Assembly: GCA_002353225.1 (NCBI GenBank) | Contig: DEJF01000047.1 | Coordinates: 1 to 64,000, forward strand | Direction: 5' to 3' | Source: Prevotella sp. UBA2755 | GTDB taxonomy: Bacteria > Bacteroidota > Bacteroidia > Bacteroidales > Bacteroidaceae | DNA: 64,000 nucleotides | Part shown: piece by piece, positions 8,736 through 17,946 of the stretch | How the letters are laid out: every line of letters begins with the position of its first letter | Position numbering within the stretch: the first letter of the stretch is position 1 | The notes under the pieces: generated by a model | The model's database searches: none | Told to the model about the DNA's origin: nothing | The model's input: the letters and a program-made list of their open reading frames with translations, nothing else | Translations under genes and position numbers: made by a program

Positions 8736-9340
8736 ATACGCATATCTTTAGGGGCAATCCAACGATAGAGGTTGCAACCGACAAAGTTTCCCAGCACCTC
8801 TGCCACATACACCACGGCTACCATTGGTTGGGCAAGTTGCTCCCATGGTGCTGTGAGAAAATAGAAAGCATCTGCGATGCTATGGGCAAAACCGCAGAGT
8901 ATAAAGACAGGAACACCTAATATCAGGGGTAGCATCTTTCCCTTACGGGCAAACTCCACCGCCGTTGTCATGATAAACCCGCATCCGATGGCAAGTAGGA
9001 AACATGCCCATGCGCCTTTGTCGAGTCTGCCGACAAGAATGCTGCCAGCCTTCTCCACACAATCGGGTTGGGCATAACGAATCATCAGTGCCGACAACAG
9101 ACACCCTACAATATTACCTACAAGGACGATAAGAAGCATGCCCCAGTCACCGTGACGGCGGATGAATCCTGCTGTCCCTGTATATAGTTTCAGTCCGTAA
9201 TAGACTACGGTAGTTAGTCCGAAGGCGAAGAGTACAGCACCAGCCACACCACCAACACGGAGGTTTACCGTTCCGCCAATGGCAATACAAATACCTGCCA
9301 GAATCGCCAACGGGAAGTGAGTTCGAAAGGTTTCTTTCAT
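8732..9340 (-). CDS. Formate/nitrite transporter (FNT) family channel
   Basis: About 202 residues with six hydrophobic segments, typical of the FNT family (FocA, NirC), pentameric inner-membrane channels for small monovalent anions. The phrase 'CGFAHSIADAFYF' (about 150-162) corresponds to the conserved FNT 'G-x-x-H-S-[IV]-A' segment with the central histidine. It is shorter than FocA (about 285) because long termini are missing; the substrate cannot be told. The start was placed at MKETFRTHF; an upstream in-frame ATG at 9397 is beyond the promoter box at 9373-9380. It overlaps the lipoprotein gene by four bases. Confidence 0.88.
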   Translation of the reverse strand: MKETFRTHFPLAILAGICIAIGGTVNLRVGGVAGAVLFAFGLTTVVYYGLKLYTGTAGFIRRHGDWGMLLIVLVGNIVGCLLSALMIRYAQPDCVEKAGSILVGRLDKGAWACFLLAIGCGFIMTTAVEFARKGKMLPLILGVPVFILCGFAHSIADAFYFLTAPWEQLAQPMVAVVYVAEVLGNFVGCNLYRWIAPKDMRI

Positions 9341-9372
9341 AAACGTTTGATGTTGTTTGTTTATAATTTCTG

Positions 9373-9380
9373 CAAAATTA
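9373..9380 (-). promoter_or_regulatory. -7 box for the FNT-lipoprotein operon
   Basis: The minus strand reads TAATTTTG, which matches TAnnTTTG, 32 bases before the FNT start codon. It is divergent from the lepA promoter about 45 bases away. Confidence 0.6.
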
Positions 9381-9425
9381 CTAAAATAAAATGGCATAGA
9401 TAGGCAGGTATCTCAATTTTTTTTG

Positions 9426-9433
9426 TAATTTTG
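9426..9433 (+). promoter_or_regulatory. -7 box for lepA
   Basis: TAATTTTG matches TAnnTTTG and lies 25 bases upstream of the ATG at 9459. It shows that the in-frame TTG at 9441, which is almost at the transcription start, is not the start codon. Confidence 0.6.
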
Positions 9434-9458
9434 CAAAAGATTGTACATATACGAACTC

Positions 9459-11240
9459 ATGGAACATATAAGAAACTTCTGTATCATTGCCCATATTGAC
9501 CATGGAAAGTCGACGCTGGCTGACCGTATGCTTGAATATACCAAGACGATTCAGGTGACGGAAGGGCAGATGCTTGACGATATGGATCTGGAGAAAGAGC
9601 GTGGCATCACGATTAAAAGTCATGCCATCCAGATGGAGTATATGTATAAGGGCGAGAAATATATCCTGAACCTGATTGACACTCCGGGACACGTGGATTT
9701 CTCTTATGAGGTGAGCCGTTCCATCGCAGCCTGTGAGGGTGCCTTGCTGGTGGTGGATGCCACACAGGGTGTTCAGGCTCAGACCATATCCAACCTCTAT
9801 CTTGCTATCGATCATGACTTGGAGATTATTCCAGTCATCAATAAGATTGACATGCCCAGTGCGATGCCTGATGAGGTAGAGGACGAGATTGTCGACCTGA
9901 TTGGTTGTGACCCTGATGACATCATCCGTGCCAGTGGTAAGACGGGGGAGGGCGTGGAGCAGATCCTTGATGCCGTTGTAGAGCGTATCCCTCATCCAGA
10001 GGGTAATGCCAATGCTCCTTTGCAGGCATTGATCTTTGACTCTGTGTTCAATTCCTTCCGTGGCATCATCGCCTATTTCAAGATAGTGAACGGTACTATC
10101 CGCAAGGGGGAGAAGGTGAAGTTCTTCAATACAGGAATGGAGTACGATGCCGACGAGGTGGGGGTGTTGAAGATGGATATGATACCCCGGAAAGAATTAC
10201 GAGTGGGTGATGTGGGATATATCATCAGTGGTATCAAGAACTCTAAGGAGGTGAAGGTGGGCGATACCATCACCAGTGTGGCAAATCCTTGTGACAAGGC
10301 TATCGAGGGCTTCCAGGAAGTGAAGCCGATGGTGTTTGCCGGTGTCTATCCGATAGATCCTACCGACTATGAGAATCTGCGTGCTTCCTTAGAGAAACTG
10401 CAACTCAATGATGCCTCGCTGACCTTTACGCCAGAGACTTCGGTGGCATTAGGCTTCGGCTTCCGTTGTGGTTTCCTTGGCTTGCTCCACATGGAGATTG
10501 TACAGGAGCGCCTTGATCGCGAGTTTGATATGGACGTGATTACCACCGTGCCTAACGTTACCTATATGTGTTACGACAAACAGGGTGGGGTGAAAGAGGT
10601 GCATAACCCGTCGGGACTTCCTGACCTCACGCTGATTGATCATATCGAGGAGCCGTATATCAAGGCAAGTATTATTACTGCCGCAGACTATATCGGTCCG
10701 ATCATGACACTCTGTCTTGACAAGCGTGGCGAACTCATCGACCAGCAGTATGTCAGTGGCAATCGTGTGGAACTGCGTTTCATGCTGCCACTGGGTGAGA
10801 TCGTGATTGACTTCTACGATAAGTTGAAGTCAATCTCCAAGGGCTATGCGTCATTTGACTATCATGTCGATTGTTTCCGCCCCTCTAAGTTGGCGAAACT
10901 TGATATCCTGCTGAATGGTGAGTCAGTGGATGCCCTGTCGACACTGACCCATCAGGATAATGCGGTGACTTTTGGCAGAAGAATGTGTGAGAAACTGAAA
11001 GAGTTGATCCCACGTCAACAGTTTGACATCGCTATCCAGGCGGCTATCGGGGCGAAGATTATCGCTCGTGAGACGGTGAAGCAGGTGCGTAAGGACGTGA
11101 CTGCGAAATGCTATGGCGGTGATGTGAGCCGTAAGCGTAAACTACTTGAGAAACAAAAGCGAGGCAAGAAGCGCATGAAGCAGATTGGTAATGTGGAAGT
11201 GCCGCAGAAAGCCTTCCTCGCTGTATTGAAATTAGACTAA
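9459..11240 (+). CDS. lepA: Elongation factor 4 (back-translocating GTPase)
   Basis: The 593-residue product is LepA/EF4, a ribosome-associated translational GTPase of normal length. G motifs are visible: 'AHIDHGKST' (P-loop), 'RGITIKS', 'DTPGHVDF' and 'INKIDMPSA'. EF-G-like domains II, III and V follow, and the EF4-specific C-terminal domain ends with 'GKKRMKQIGNVEVPQKAFL'. It begins with MEHIRNFCIIAHIDHG at the ATG 25 bases after the promoter box. The Crp/Fnr gene begins 37 bases downstream on the same strand. Confidence 0.97.
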   Translation: MEHIRNFCIIAHIDHGKSTLADRMLEYTKTIQVTEGQMLDDMDLEKERGITIKSHAIQMEYMYKGEKYILNLIDTPGHVDFSYEVSRSIAACEGALLVVDATQGVQAQTISNLYLAIDHDLEIIPVINKIDMPSAMPDEVEDEIVDLIGCDPDDIIRASGKTGEGVEQILDAVVERIPHPEGNANAPLQALIFDSVFNSFRGIIAYFKIVNGTIRKGEKVKFFNTGMEYDADEVGVLKMDMIPRKELRVGDVGYIISGIKNSKEVKVGDTITSVANPCDKAIEGFQEVKPMVFAGVYPIDPTDYENLRASLEKLQLNDASLTFTPETSVALGFGFRCGFLGLLHMEIVQERLDREFDMDVITTVPNVTYMCYDKQGGVKEVHNPSGLPDLTLIDHIEEPYIKASIITAADYIGPIMTLCLDKRGELIDQQYVSGNRVELRFMLPLGEIVIDFYDKLKSISKGYASFDYHVDCFRPSKLAKLDILLNGESVDALSTLTHQDNAVTFGRRMCEKLKELIPRQQFDIAIQAAIGAKIIARETVKQVRKDVTAKCYGGDVSRKRKLLEKQKRGKKRMKQIGNVEVPQKAFLAVLKLD

Positions 11241-11277
11241 AACAACAATCAAAGACAAACTGAAAATCCATACGAAG

Positions 11278-11883
11278 ATGACAACATTAGGACTAACACC
11301 ACGAGACGTAGCACGTGAACTGGCAAGACGTTACAGTACGATGACACACGACGAACTTGATGTGCTCGAAAGTATTCTTGTGCCTTTGAAATATCAGAAA
11401 GGGGAGATTATCCTGAAGGAGGGTGATATATGTCGTAATATCTACTGGGTCGTAAAGGGTTTGGTACGCCAGTTCTATTTTAAGAACGGTAAGGAACTGA
11501 CCGAGTATATGGCGACCGAGAACACCATCTGTATGTGTATCGAGAGTCTCTTTAAGGAAGAGCCTACACATTTGCAGATGATGGCATTGGAGCCTACGAT
11601 TATCTATGCCCTGCCGAAAGCAGCATTGGAGCGTGAGGCTATCAAGAACGTCAATATCCAGATGCTCTATCGTAAGATATTGGAGGAGTCGCTGATCTTC
11701 TCTCAGATACATGCTGACATGCTCCGCTTCGAGTCTGCACAGGACCGTTATGCCAAATTGGTGAAGCGTAGTCCACAGTTGGTTCTCCGTGCACCATTAG
11801 TCTATATCGCCAGTTATCTCCAAATGACTCCTGAGACATTGAGTCGTGTCCGTACCTCCGCCTTACTGGAGGATAAGGATTAA
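11278..11883 (+). CDS. Crp/Fnr-family transcriptional regulator
   Basis: A 201-residue protein with an N-terminal cyclic-nucleotide-binding-like beta-barrel (about 20-130, 'LVPLKYQKGEIILKEGD', 'YWVVKGLVRQFYF') and a short C-terminal helix-turn-helix ('LVYIASYLQMTPETLSRVR', about 170-188). No cysteine cluster of the FNR type is present, so oxygen sensing through Fe-S is unlikely; the ligand is unknown. It lies after lepA and before the exported-hydrolase operon at 12002, which it could regulate, but only proximity supports this. Confidence 0.9.
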   Translation: MTTLGLTPRDVARELARRYSTMTHDELDVLESILVPLKYQKGEIILKEGDICRNIYWVVKGLVRQFYFKNGKELTEYMATENTICMCIESLFKEEPTHLQMMALEPTIIYALPKAALEREAIKNVNIQMLYRKILEESLIFSQIHADMLRFESAQDRYAKLVKRSPQLVLRAPLVYIASYLQMTPETLSRVRTSALLEDKD

Positions 11884-12001
11884 TAACAATTACGAGGAAA
11901 TTGATATGCGCTTCTTCACGGCTAAAGAGTAGGCCCTGGAGAGCAAATAATTCAGTTACCGTACTTTTAGTGAATCCTTTAACTCCTAAAACTATTTCTA
12001 T

Positions 12002-13033
12002 ATGAGAAAAATGAAAAAGCGGATGATCGCCGCCATTTTGATATGCGGCACAACAACGGCTTTTAATTCATGCGGTAGTAATGCCAACCCTGCTCCAGCA
12101 GATTCTAAGGATGCAGGTGCGCCCGACTATTCCCAAAAGTCTTGTTGGTACAAAATTCCAGAAATCACAAAGAAATTCGATACGTTCTTTATCTACCCAA
12201 CGGAGTACATGGGCTCGAACGAGGGCGACCCAGACTATGCCTCGCTTGACAACCCCGATATGGTGGAGGGGGTTAAGAACGACCACATCATCATGGCGAG
12301 CGCATTCGAGGAATCCACCAACTTGTTCATACCGTACTATCGGCAGGCAAGTGCAATGGCTATGAAGAACGCATACGATAAGACTGGTGACATTCGTGGG
12401 GTGCTTGTTAGCACACCTTATGAGGACATCACCGCTGCACTTGACTACTACTTTGAGAACTACAACAACGGACGTCCTTTCATCATCGCAAGCCACAGTC
12501 AAGGTTCTGCAATCAACAGTCTCGTCCTGAGGGACTACTTCAAGGAGCATCCCGACTACTACAAGCGTATGGTCGCCTCATACATGATCGGCTTCTCTGT
12601 CACGAAGGACTGGCTGAAGGATAACCCACACCTGAAGTTCGCAACTGGCGAGTCCGACACGGGAGTTATCGTCAGTTGGAATACCGAGGGCAAGAAGAAT
12701 GTCGAGCAAAACGCCAAGAACGTCGTAGTGATGCAGAATGCTATTAGCATCAATCCGTTGAACTGGAAACTCGATGATACGTATGCGTCAGCAAGCGAGA
12801 ATAAGGGGTCACTCATCATAGACGAGAAGGCTGGCACGGTCAGCATCGGTGACATCGGCGCTGATGCACAGGTAAACACCGCACGTGGTGTTGTCGTGAC
12901 AAACGCCAACTCTGAACCCATTCCTTTGACCGAGTTCTTTGGTCCGCAGAGTTTCCACAATGGTGACTATACGTTCTACTACAACAACATCAAGGACAAC
13001 GTCGCCAAAAGAATTGCTGCTTATAAAAATTAA
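12002..13033 (+). CDS. DUF3089-family alpha/beta-hydrolase lipoprotein
   Basis: 343 residues with a signal peptide and a possible lipobox (ICGTTTAFNSC). The mature part matches DUF3089: 'FDTFFIYPTEYMG', 'YRQASAMAM', and the nucleophile elbow 'SHSQGS' with Ser166. These are alpha/beta-hydrolase-fold proteins, probably esterases or lipases; the substrate is not known. It is first in a three-gene operon: the amidohydrolase starts 6 bases downstream and the carboxylesterase 19 bases after that. All three are exported, suggesting stepwise breakdown of an ester- or amide-containing compound at the envelope. Confidence 0.85.
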   Translation: MRKMKKRMIAAILICGTTTAFNSCGSNANPAPADSKDAGAPDYSQKSCWYKIPEITKKFDTFFIYPTEYMGSNEGDPDYASLDNPDMVEGVKNDHIIMASAFEESTNLFIPYYRQASAMAMKNAYDKTGDIRGVLVSTPYEDITAALDYYFENYNNGRPFIIASHSQGSAINSLVLRDYFKEHPDYYKRMVASYMIGFSVTKDWLKDNPHLKFATGESDTGVIVSWNTEGKKNVEQNAKNVVVMQNAISINPLNWKLDDTYASASENKGSLIIDEKAGTVSIGDIGADAQVNTARGVVVTNANSEPIPLTEFFGPQSFHNGDYTFYYNNIKDNVAKRIAAYKN

Positions 13034-13039
13034 TAAGTT

Positions 13040-14788
13040 ATGAGAAAGACTATTTTAAAGAGTAGTATGAAAATGTTGTCGTTCATCGTCATGATGGGCG
13101 TCATCTTCGGAGTGAGTTTACTTGCTGGATGCAAGAGTAAGAACAGTGCCGACCTTGTGGTCTATGGAAAGGTTTTCACTGCTGAGGGCAATCAAGTGGT
13201 AGAAGCCTTTGCCGTAAAGGACGGCAAGTATATCTATGTTGGTGACAAGGCGGGAGCCGAGGCTTTTGTAGAAGAGGGCAAGACCAAGGTGGTGGACTAT
13301 ACTGGTAAAGGTCTTGTGATGCCTGGTTGCGGCAATGGTCATGCCCATTATTCAATGGGGTATGCCATTCAGTCGGTCGGAACGATAGTCAGTAGGGAAG
13401 ACGGTGTGGACAAGTTCTTGAAGGAAATCGTCCCCAATGCGGTCAAGAAGGCAAAGGACACAGGAACCACGTCTGTCTTTGGGCAAGGCTGGAATATGCT
13501 CACCTTCCCGAAAACAATGTCTTATCGTCAACAGTTGGATGCTATTTGCAGTGATATTCCTATTTATTTTGCAGACGAGGAAGGTCATAAGGGACTGGCG
13601 AATACCATCCTGCTGGTCAAGGCAGGCATAATGAAGGAAGACGGCACCGTACTGAAAAAAGAAATACGTGGCGGCGAGATTGTGATAGGCGCTGACGGCA
13701 CACCTACAGGTTATCTGTCGGAACAGGCTGGAACCTATGTGCGTTCCTTTATGGACAATGAGAATCTTTTATCTGTCGACATTGCAAAAGGAAATATGGC
13801 AAGTATCCAGCAACAGTTGTTGTCTGAGGGCTATACGATGTATCTTGATGGCTACTCCTCTTATTTCTTTAACGATAATTTCTATAAGGCTGCCCAGCAG
13901 ATGGACCAGACTGGTGACATGCACTTTGTATTAGGCACGGCATGGGAATTGGATAGTTGGATGGATGTGGATGCCACCTTGGCAAAAGCCAGTGACACTC
14001 AGAAATATGCTTCCGAGCACATCAAACCGAACTGGCTCAAACTCTTCATGGATGGTACGGTGGAGAGTGGTACCGGTTTTGTGGAACCGCTCTATCCTGG
14101 CGGTCGTCAGGGCATTCCCAACTGGTCGGAAGAGGAACTGACGGACATTACGCGCAAGGCGAATGCTAAAGGCATCACCATGCATGTTCATGTCATGGGC
14201 AACAAGGGCGTGGAGCGCGTTGTTAATGCCTTTGTCAATGGTGGAAAGGATGAGATGCGCAATACGCTGATACATGTGTATGGTGTCAATCCAAAGGATT
14301 ATAAGCGTATGGCAGATCATCATATTCAGGTCAGCGAGGGTTTACTTTGGCACCATGCCGACAATGGATTACAAGAGGAACTGGCAAAAATACTTCCAGA
14401 AGGCATGAAGGACAAGGGGTATCCGATGAAGTCATTCTTCGATAATGGTGTCAATATCTCCTCACACTCTGACTTCCCTGCACTGAGCGGCAGTCCTGAC
14501 GACCCGTTCAGCATTGTGGAGATTGCGGTAACGGGTGTTTATCATCTTGAGAACGGCAAACCTTGGTGGCCTGAAGAACTGCTGACCCGTGAACAGGCTC
14601 TCACTGCCCTGACCATCAATGTCGCCAAGCAGATGTTTATCGAGAATGAGAGAGGTAGCATCAGTGTTGGCAAATATGCTGACTTCCTGCTCGTCAACAA
14701 GGATGTGCTGACCTGTCCCGTGACAGAGATTCACACCGCCAAACTTGAAGCCACCTATTTTGAGGGCAAAAAGGTTTTCTCCATGTAA
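13040..14788 (+). CDS. Amidohydrolase-family lipoprotein (YtcJ-like)
   Basis: 582 residues with a lipoprotein signal (lipobox LLAGC near residue 31). The rest is a metal-dependent amidohydrolase of the YtcJ/amidohydrolase-3 type: N-terminal small beta domain ('ADLVVYGKVFT'), the metal motif region 'MPGCGNGHAH', a 'HVHVMG' strand, 'SHSDFP' and the C-terminal 'GSISVGKYADFLLVNKD' beta segment. The usual first motif G-x-x-D-x-H-x-H appears as G-C-G-N-G-H-A-H, with Asn in place of the more usual Asp. It is the middle gene of the exported-hydrolase operon. Confidence 0.9.
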   Translation: MRKTILKSSMKMLSFIVMMGVIFGVSLLAGCKSKNSADLVVYGKVFTAEGNQVVEAFAVKDGKYIYVGDKAGAEAFVEEGKTKVVDYTGKGLVMPGCGNGHAHYSMGYAIQSVGTIVSREDGVDKFLKEIVPNAVKKAKDTGTTSVFGQGWNMLTFPKTMSYRQQLDAICSDIPIYFADEEGHKGLANTILLVKAGIMKEDGTVLKKEIRGGEIVIGADGTPTGYLSEQAGTYVRSFMDNENLLSVDIAKGNMASIQQQLLSEGYTMYLDGYSSYFFNDNFYKAAQQMDQTGDMHFVLGTAWELDSWMDVDATLAKASDTQKYASEHIKPNWLKLFMDGTVESGTGFVEPLYPGGRQGIPNWSEEELTDITRKANAKGITMHVHVMGNKGVERVVNAFVNGGKDEMRNTLIHVYGVNPKDYKRMADHHIQVSEGLLWHHADNGLQEELAKILPEGMKDKGYPMKSFFDNGVNISSHSDFPALSGSPDDPFSIVEIAVTGVYHLENGKPWWPEELLTREQALTALTINVAKQMFIENERGSISVGKYADFLLVNKDVLTCPVTEIHTAKLEATYFEGKKVFSM

Positions 14789-14807
14789 ATTATTAATATA
14801 GGTAACA

Positions 14808-16508
14808 ATGAATAAGCACAGATTATGGATGTTTACCGCTATCCTTTTTTGCGGCACAACAGTTGATATGGCAGCCACTACTAATAAAAATACTAACCAA
14901 ACGGATAACGAGATGGAAAAGTATAAAGAAATAGTAAGATCCTGGTACGGTGAGAACAAGAAGATAACGGACGGCAATTACGACAAGACACTTGCTGTCA
15001 AGTGTGTTAACGGTACTTTCGTTGGTAAAAAGGCGGATAATACCATTGTGTTTAGAGGCATTCCTTACGTAGGTCAGCAGCCTGTGGGCAGCCTGCGTTG
15101 GAAAGCACCGGTAGATATCGCGCCCAATGATGGCGTATATGAGGCATACTACAATGCTAAAGTAGCCCCACAGCCAGAAGTGGAGGCGTCTTCTATCTAC
15201 TATCAGGACGAGGACTGCTTGTACCTCAACATCTGGAAGCCTGCCATGACTTCTGTGGAGAACACGATGGTGAATACTAATCGTCAGCCCGTCATCGTAT
15301 GGATTCATGGTGGAGCCTATGCCTATGGTGGAACGGTCGATCCGCTCTATGACTTCCACAATTTCGTAGAGGAGAACCCCGATGTCATCGTTGTCAGTGT
15401 CGCTTACCGACTTGGTGTCTTAGGCTTCTTTCACCTGTCGCACCTGCCTGACGGCAAGGACTATCCCGATGCACAGAACTTGGGACTTCTGGACCAACTG
15501 CAAGCATTGAAGTGGGTACATGAGAACATCGCTGGATTCGGTGGCGACCCCAATAATGTGACCCTCATGGGCGAATCGGCAGGAGGCGGAAGTGTGACGA
15601 GTCTCTCACTGATTAAGGGTGCGCATCAGTATTTCAAGAAGGTCATTGCTCTGAGCGGTAATCCTGGTCTGTCGACATCTACAGAAGCAGCCATCGCTTG
15701 TACCAATGAACTGATAGAAGCATTGGGCTGCAAGACCGTAGCCGATCTCCAGAAGGTCGATGCCCAGAAACTCGTGGGCGTAGCGTCTGAATTACTCCCC
15801 CTGCGCTTGGCTCCCGAAAGAGACGGAAATTTATTGCCACGCAATCCGTGGGAGGCAGTGGCAAGTGGTGCTGTGAAGGACATCACGTTCTTGCATGGTG
15901 TCAACAAGGACGAGATGAACTTCTTCCTGGTAGGAATGGGCGGACCAGAGCCTTTTAATGCGTGGGCGGCAGACCGTCAGGCAACGAAACTTTCTCTGAT
16001 GACTGACGAGGAGAAAGCCCTGACAGAAAGTTTCTGCAAGGATGTGAAAGGAGAGATTTATGATCCCTACTGCAAGTGGTTTAGTCAACTGATGTTCAAC
16101 GCACCGTGCTTAAGATTGGCGGAGAACCAGGCTAAGGCTGGCGGCAAGTCCTTCACCTACTATTTCACCGTTGAATCCGCCCTCCCAATGCTGAAGAGCG
16201 CACATGGAATGGCGCTTGCACCCCTGTTCAAACATCCTGAATTGGACGGTGATACGGGACGTGCATTCGATGAAACCTTCTCGAAGACCATGCGTAAGAT
16301 GTTTGTACAGTTCGCCAAGACTGGTAATCCGTCAATCAGTGCAGACAAGTCTCCTGATGGCAAAGCAAAGGAATGGCCACTCTATGACCAGAAGGACAAG
16401 CAGGTGATGGTCTTCGATGAATTCAATATCCATCCGGAGAAGGAATCACAGAGAAAGATAGTTGATTGGGAGAAATCCTACTTTCTGACTAAGTATTATG
16501 GTTTTTGA
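14808..16508 (+). CDS. Type-B carboxylesterase, exported
   Basis: 566 residues with a signal-peptide-like N-terminus (MNKHRLWMFTAILFCGTT) and the type-B carboxylesterase (COesterase) fold. Visible are 'FRGIPY', 'EDCLYLNIW', 'VIVWIHGGAYAYGG' (oxyanion hole), the nucleophile elbow 'GESAGGG' with Ser257, and the C-terminal His region near 'SAHGMALAP'. It hydrolyses carboxyl esters; the natural substrate is unknown. It closes the three-gene operon and is followed by a strong terminator. Confidence 0.92.
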   Translation: MNKHRLWMFTAILFCGTTVDMAATTNKNTNQTDNEMEKYKEIVRSWYGENKKITDGNYDKTLAVKCVNGTFVGKKADNTIVFRGIPYVGQQPVGSLRWKAPVDIAPNDGVYEAYYNAKVAPQPEVEASSIYYQDEDCLYLNIWKPAMTSVENTMVNTNRQPVIVWIHGGAYAYGGTVDPLYDFHNFVEENPDVIVVSVAYRLGVLGFFHLSHLPDGKDYPDAQNLGLLDQLQALKWVHENIAGFGGDPNNVTLMGESAGGGSVTSLSLIKGAHQYFKKVIALSGNPGLSTSTEAAIACTNELIEALGCKTVADLQKVDAQKLVGVASELLPLRLAPERDGNLLPRNPWEAVASGAVKDITFLHGVNKDEMNFFLVGMGGPEPFNAWAADRQATKLSLMTDEEKALTESFCKDVKGEIYDPYCKWFSQLMFNAPCLRLAENQAKAGGKSFTYYFTVESALPMLKSAHGMALAPLFKHPELDGDTGRAFDETFSKTMRKMFVQFAKTGNPSISADKSPDGKAKEWPLYDQKDKQVMVFDEFNIHPEKESQRKIVDWEKSYFLTKYYGF

Positions 16509-16533
16509 TAGGTTCACAAACCACCATAGAGGG

Positions 16534-16567
16534 AACGAGGAAGCGACAACGCTTCCTCGTTTTCTTT
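16534..16567 (+). terminator. Intrinsic terminator of the hydrolase operon
   Basis: A 12-bp perfect stem (AACGAGGAAGCG at 16534-16545, complement at 16550-16561) with loop ACAA is followed by TTTCTTTT. It lies 26 bases after the carboxylesterase stop. Confidence 0.9.
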
Positions 16568-16569
16568 TC

Positions 16570-17073
16570 CTCCCCCTCAACAGGGGGAAAGGCTACGGGT
16601 AGACGAACATAGTTCGGTTAATCGATAAAGTCGCTTTGCTTGCAAAGAATGGATGGGAGAGTGGCTTCACTTTGAGTTTAAGATATTTATCTGTTGTGAT
16701 TTGCTAAGAAATAGTATCTTTGCGGAGGCGTGGCTCTTAGTTAGTGTAGGTGGCAAAAGTTTGGATATTGGTTAGTATAGTTATTATAAAAAAAGGGATT
16801 GAGGGTAGTGGGATTGTCTAAAAATCTCACTACCCTCTCACTACCATCTCCCTACCCAGACAGGGACAGTTTTTTGAGCGGTTTGCTTTCGGCTATAGCC
16901 GAACGGTTGAAAGGATGCCACTTTACCCCTCGAAGGACGGCACTAATACCCCAACACCGGTAAATGGTTACCCCTACAGAAGGCATCTTCATCTTCGATC
17001 GGAGGTATCGGCAACTTTTACTCTGCGCATGGCTTCCTTTTGTTGATGCGCCAGCCGATAGCCGCAACGATCT
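16570..17073. other. 500-base stretch without a convincing gene
   Basis: Contents seen: a REP-like short palindrome of C and G runs at 16570-16589; a promoter-like TATCTTTG at 16715-16722 on the plus strand with no long frame after it; an inverted repeat (GAGGGTAGTG at 16801-16810 with 16828-16837); three tandem 11-bp units of the type TCTCACTACCC at 16825-16857; a small hairpin TTCGGC-TATA-GCCGAA near 16888-16904. A 71-codon minus-strand frame (16852-17067) spans the rest, but has no start signal or recognisable domain. It may be a decayed mobile element or a non-coding RNA locus. Confidence 0.4.
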
Positions 17074-17871
17074 CTATTCCTGCTGCAGATAATAGAGGGT
17101 GCCCTCTGGACTCTTCAGCGTTCGGGCTTTCGGGTCGTAGGTATAGCGTGTCTCTGACGAGTCGGCATCTTTCATGTAGATCGTGTTTCCCTTGATGGTG
17201 TAGGTGAACTCGGTGAAGTGAAGACTGCCAATGACATTCCATGACGCTGTACCGTCGTTGTTCAGACAGATACGGTCCTTGTTGCCTCCGTCCTCGTTGA
17301 AACTGTCGTAGATACCAGCCACCGTCTTAAAGGTCAGTTGCGCATTGGAATCAGTATTCCCGTCGAAGTCCTTGATCTTGTTGATCATCTGAATCACGGG
17401 GTCCATCTCCTTCTGACGGCTCTTGGGATAGACGATGGCAAGAAAACTGGAATGGCAGAAGGAGGCTCCATCCTCATGGACTATTGCCTTCTCTTGACGT
17501 TTCTTCTTCATATAGAAGATGCGACCATCCGTGGTGTAACCGGAGAAGACACCGTTCTTTGCCTTATAAACGATGTTCTTAATGGTGGCATCCTGGGCGA
17601 TGACACTACCAGCACCGGGGAAGTCAGCGTCATCACAAGCCCATGAGCCTAATAGGGAACAGTAACTCAGTTGTGCGTCCTGGTGTTGATAGATGACCAT
17701 AGAGTAGGGACCGTCACCATAGAAATACTCCCTGCCATCGGAGAAATAAGATGGTACCTGAAAGTTATAGGAGGTCTGTTTCCACGACATCTGGTTGGTT
17801 CCTTCCGTATTCTCTGTTGCTGCACTGGCTGAGGTGCAAGCCAGAAGGAGGTAAAGCAGTATTTTTCTCAT
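17074..17871 (-). CDS. Secreted protein of unknown function
   Basis: 265 residues with a signal peptide (MRKILLYLLLACTSASAA). The mature part has an N-terminal alpha/beta domain of about 130 residues containing 'YFYGDGPYSMVIYQHQD', then a short lipocalin-like beta segment at the C-terminus ('YTIKGNTIYMKDAD', 'TRYTYDPKARTLKSPEG') that looks like a calycin or META-type module. No enzyme motif was recognised. A promoter box lies just upstream at 17901-17908. It is transcribed alone, towards the unexplained region at 16570-17073. Confidence 0.75.
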   Translation of the reverse strand: MRKILLYLLLACTSASAATENTEGTNQMSWKQTSYNFQVPSYFSDGREYFYGDGPYSMVIYQHQDAQLSYCSLLGSWACDDADFPGAGSVIAQDATIKNIVYKAKNGVFSGYTTDGRIFYMKKKRQEKAIVHEDGASFCHSSFLAIVYPKSRQKEMDPVIQMINKIKDFDGNTDSNAQLTFKTVAGIYDSFNEDGGNKDRICLNNDGTASWNVIGSLHFTEFTYTIKGNTIYMKDADSSETRYTYDPKARTLKSPEGTLYYLQQE

Positions 17872-17900
17872 AAATGGTAGTTGTTTTGGTTTTTACGTTG

Positions 17901-17908
17901 CAAATATA
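17901..17908 (-). promoter_or_regulatory. -7 box for the secreted protein at 17074-17871
   Basis: The minus strand reads TATATTTG (TAnnTTTG), 29 bases before the start codon. Confidence 0.5.
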
Positions 17909-17946
17909 ATGCTATTTTTCGGAAAAGCCAAAAAAATGATACATTT

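Noticed and set aside
16852..17067. 71-codon minus-strand gene
   Set aside because: No ribosome-binding or promoter signal, no recognised domain; sequence contains a local hairpin and abuts tandem repeats.
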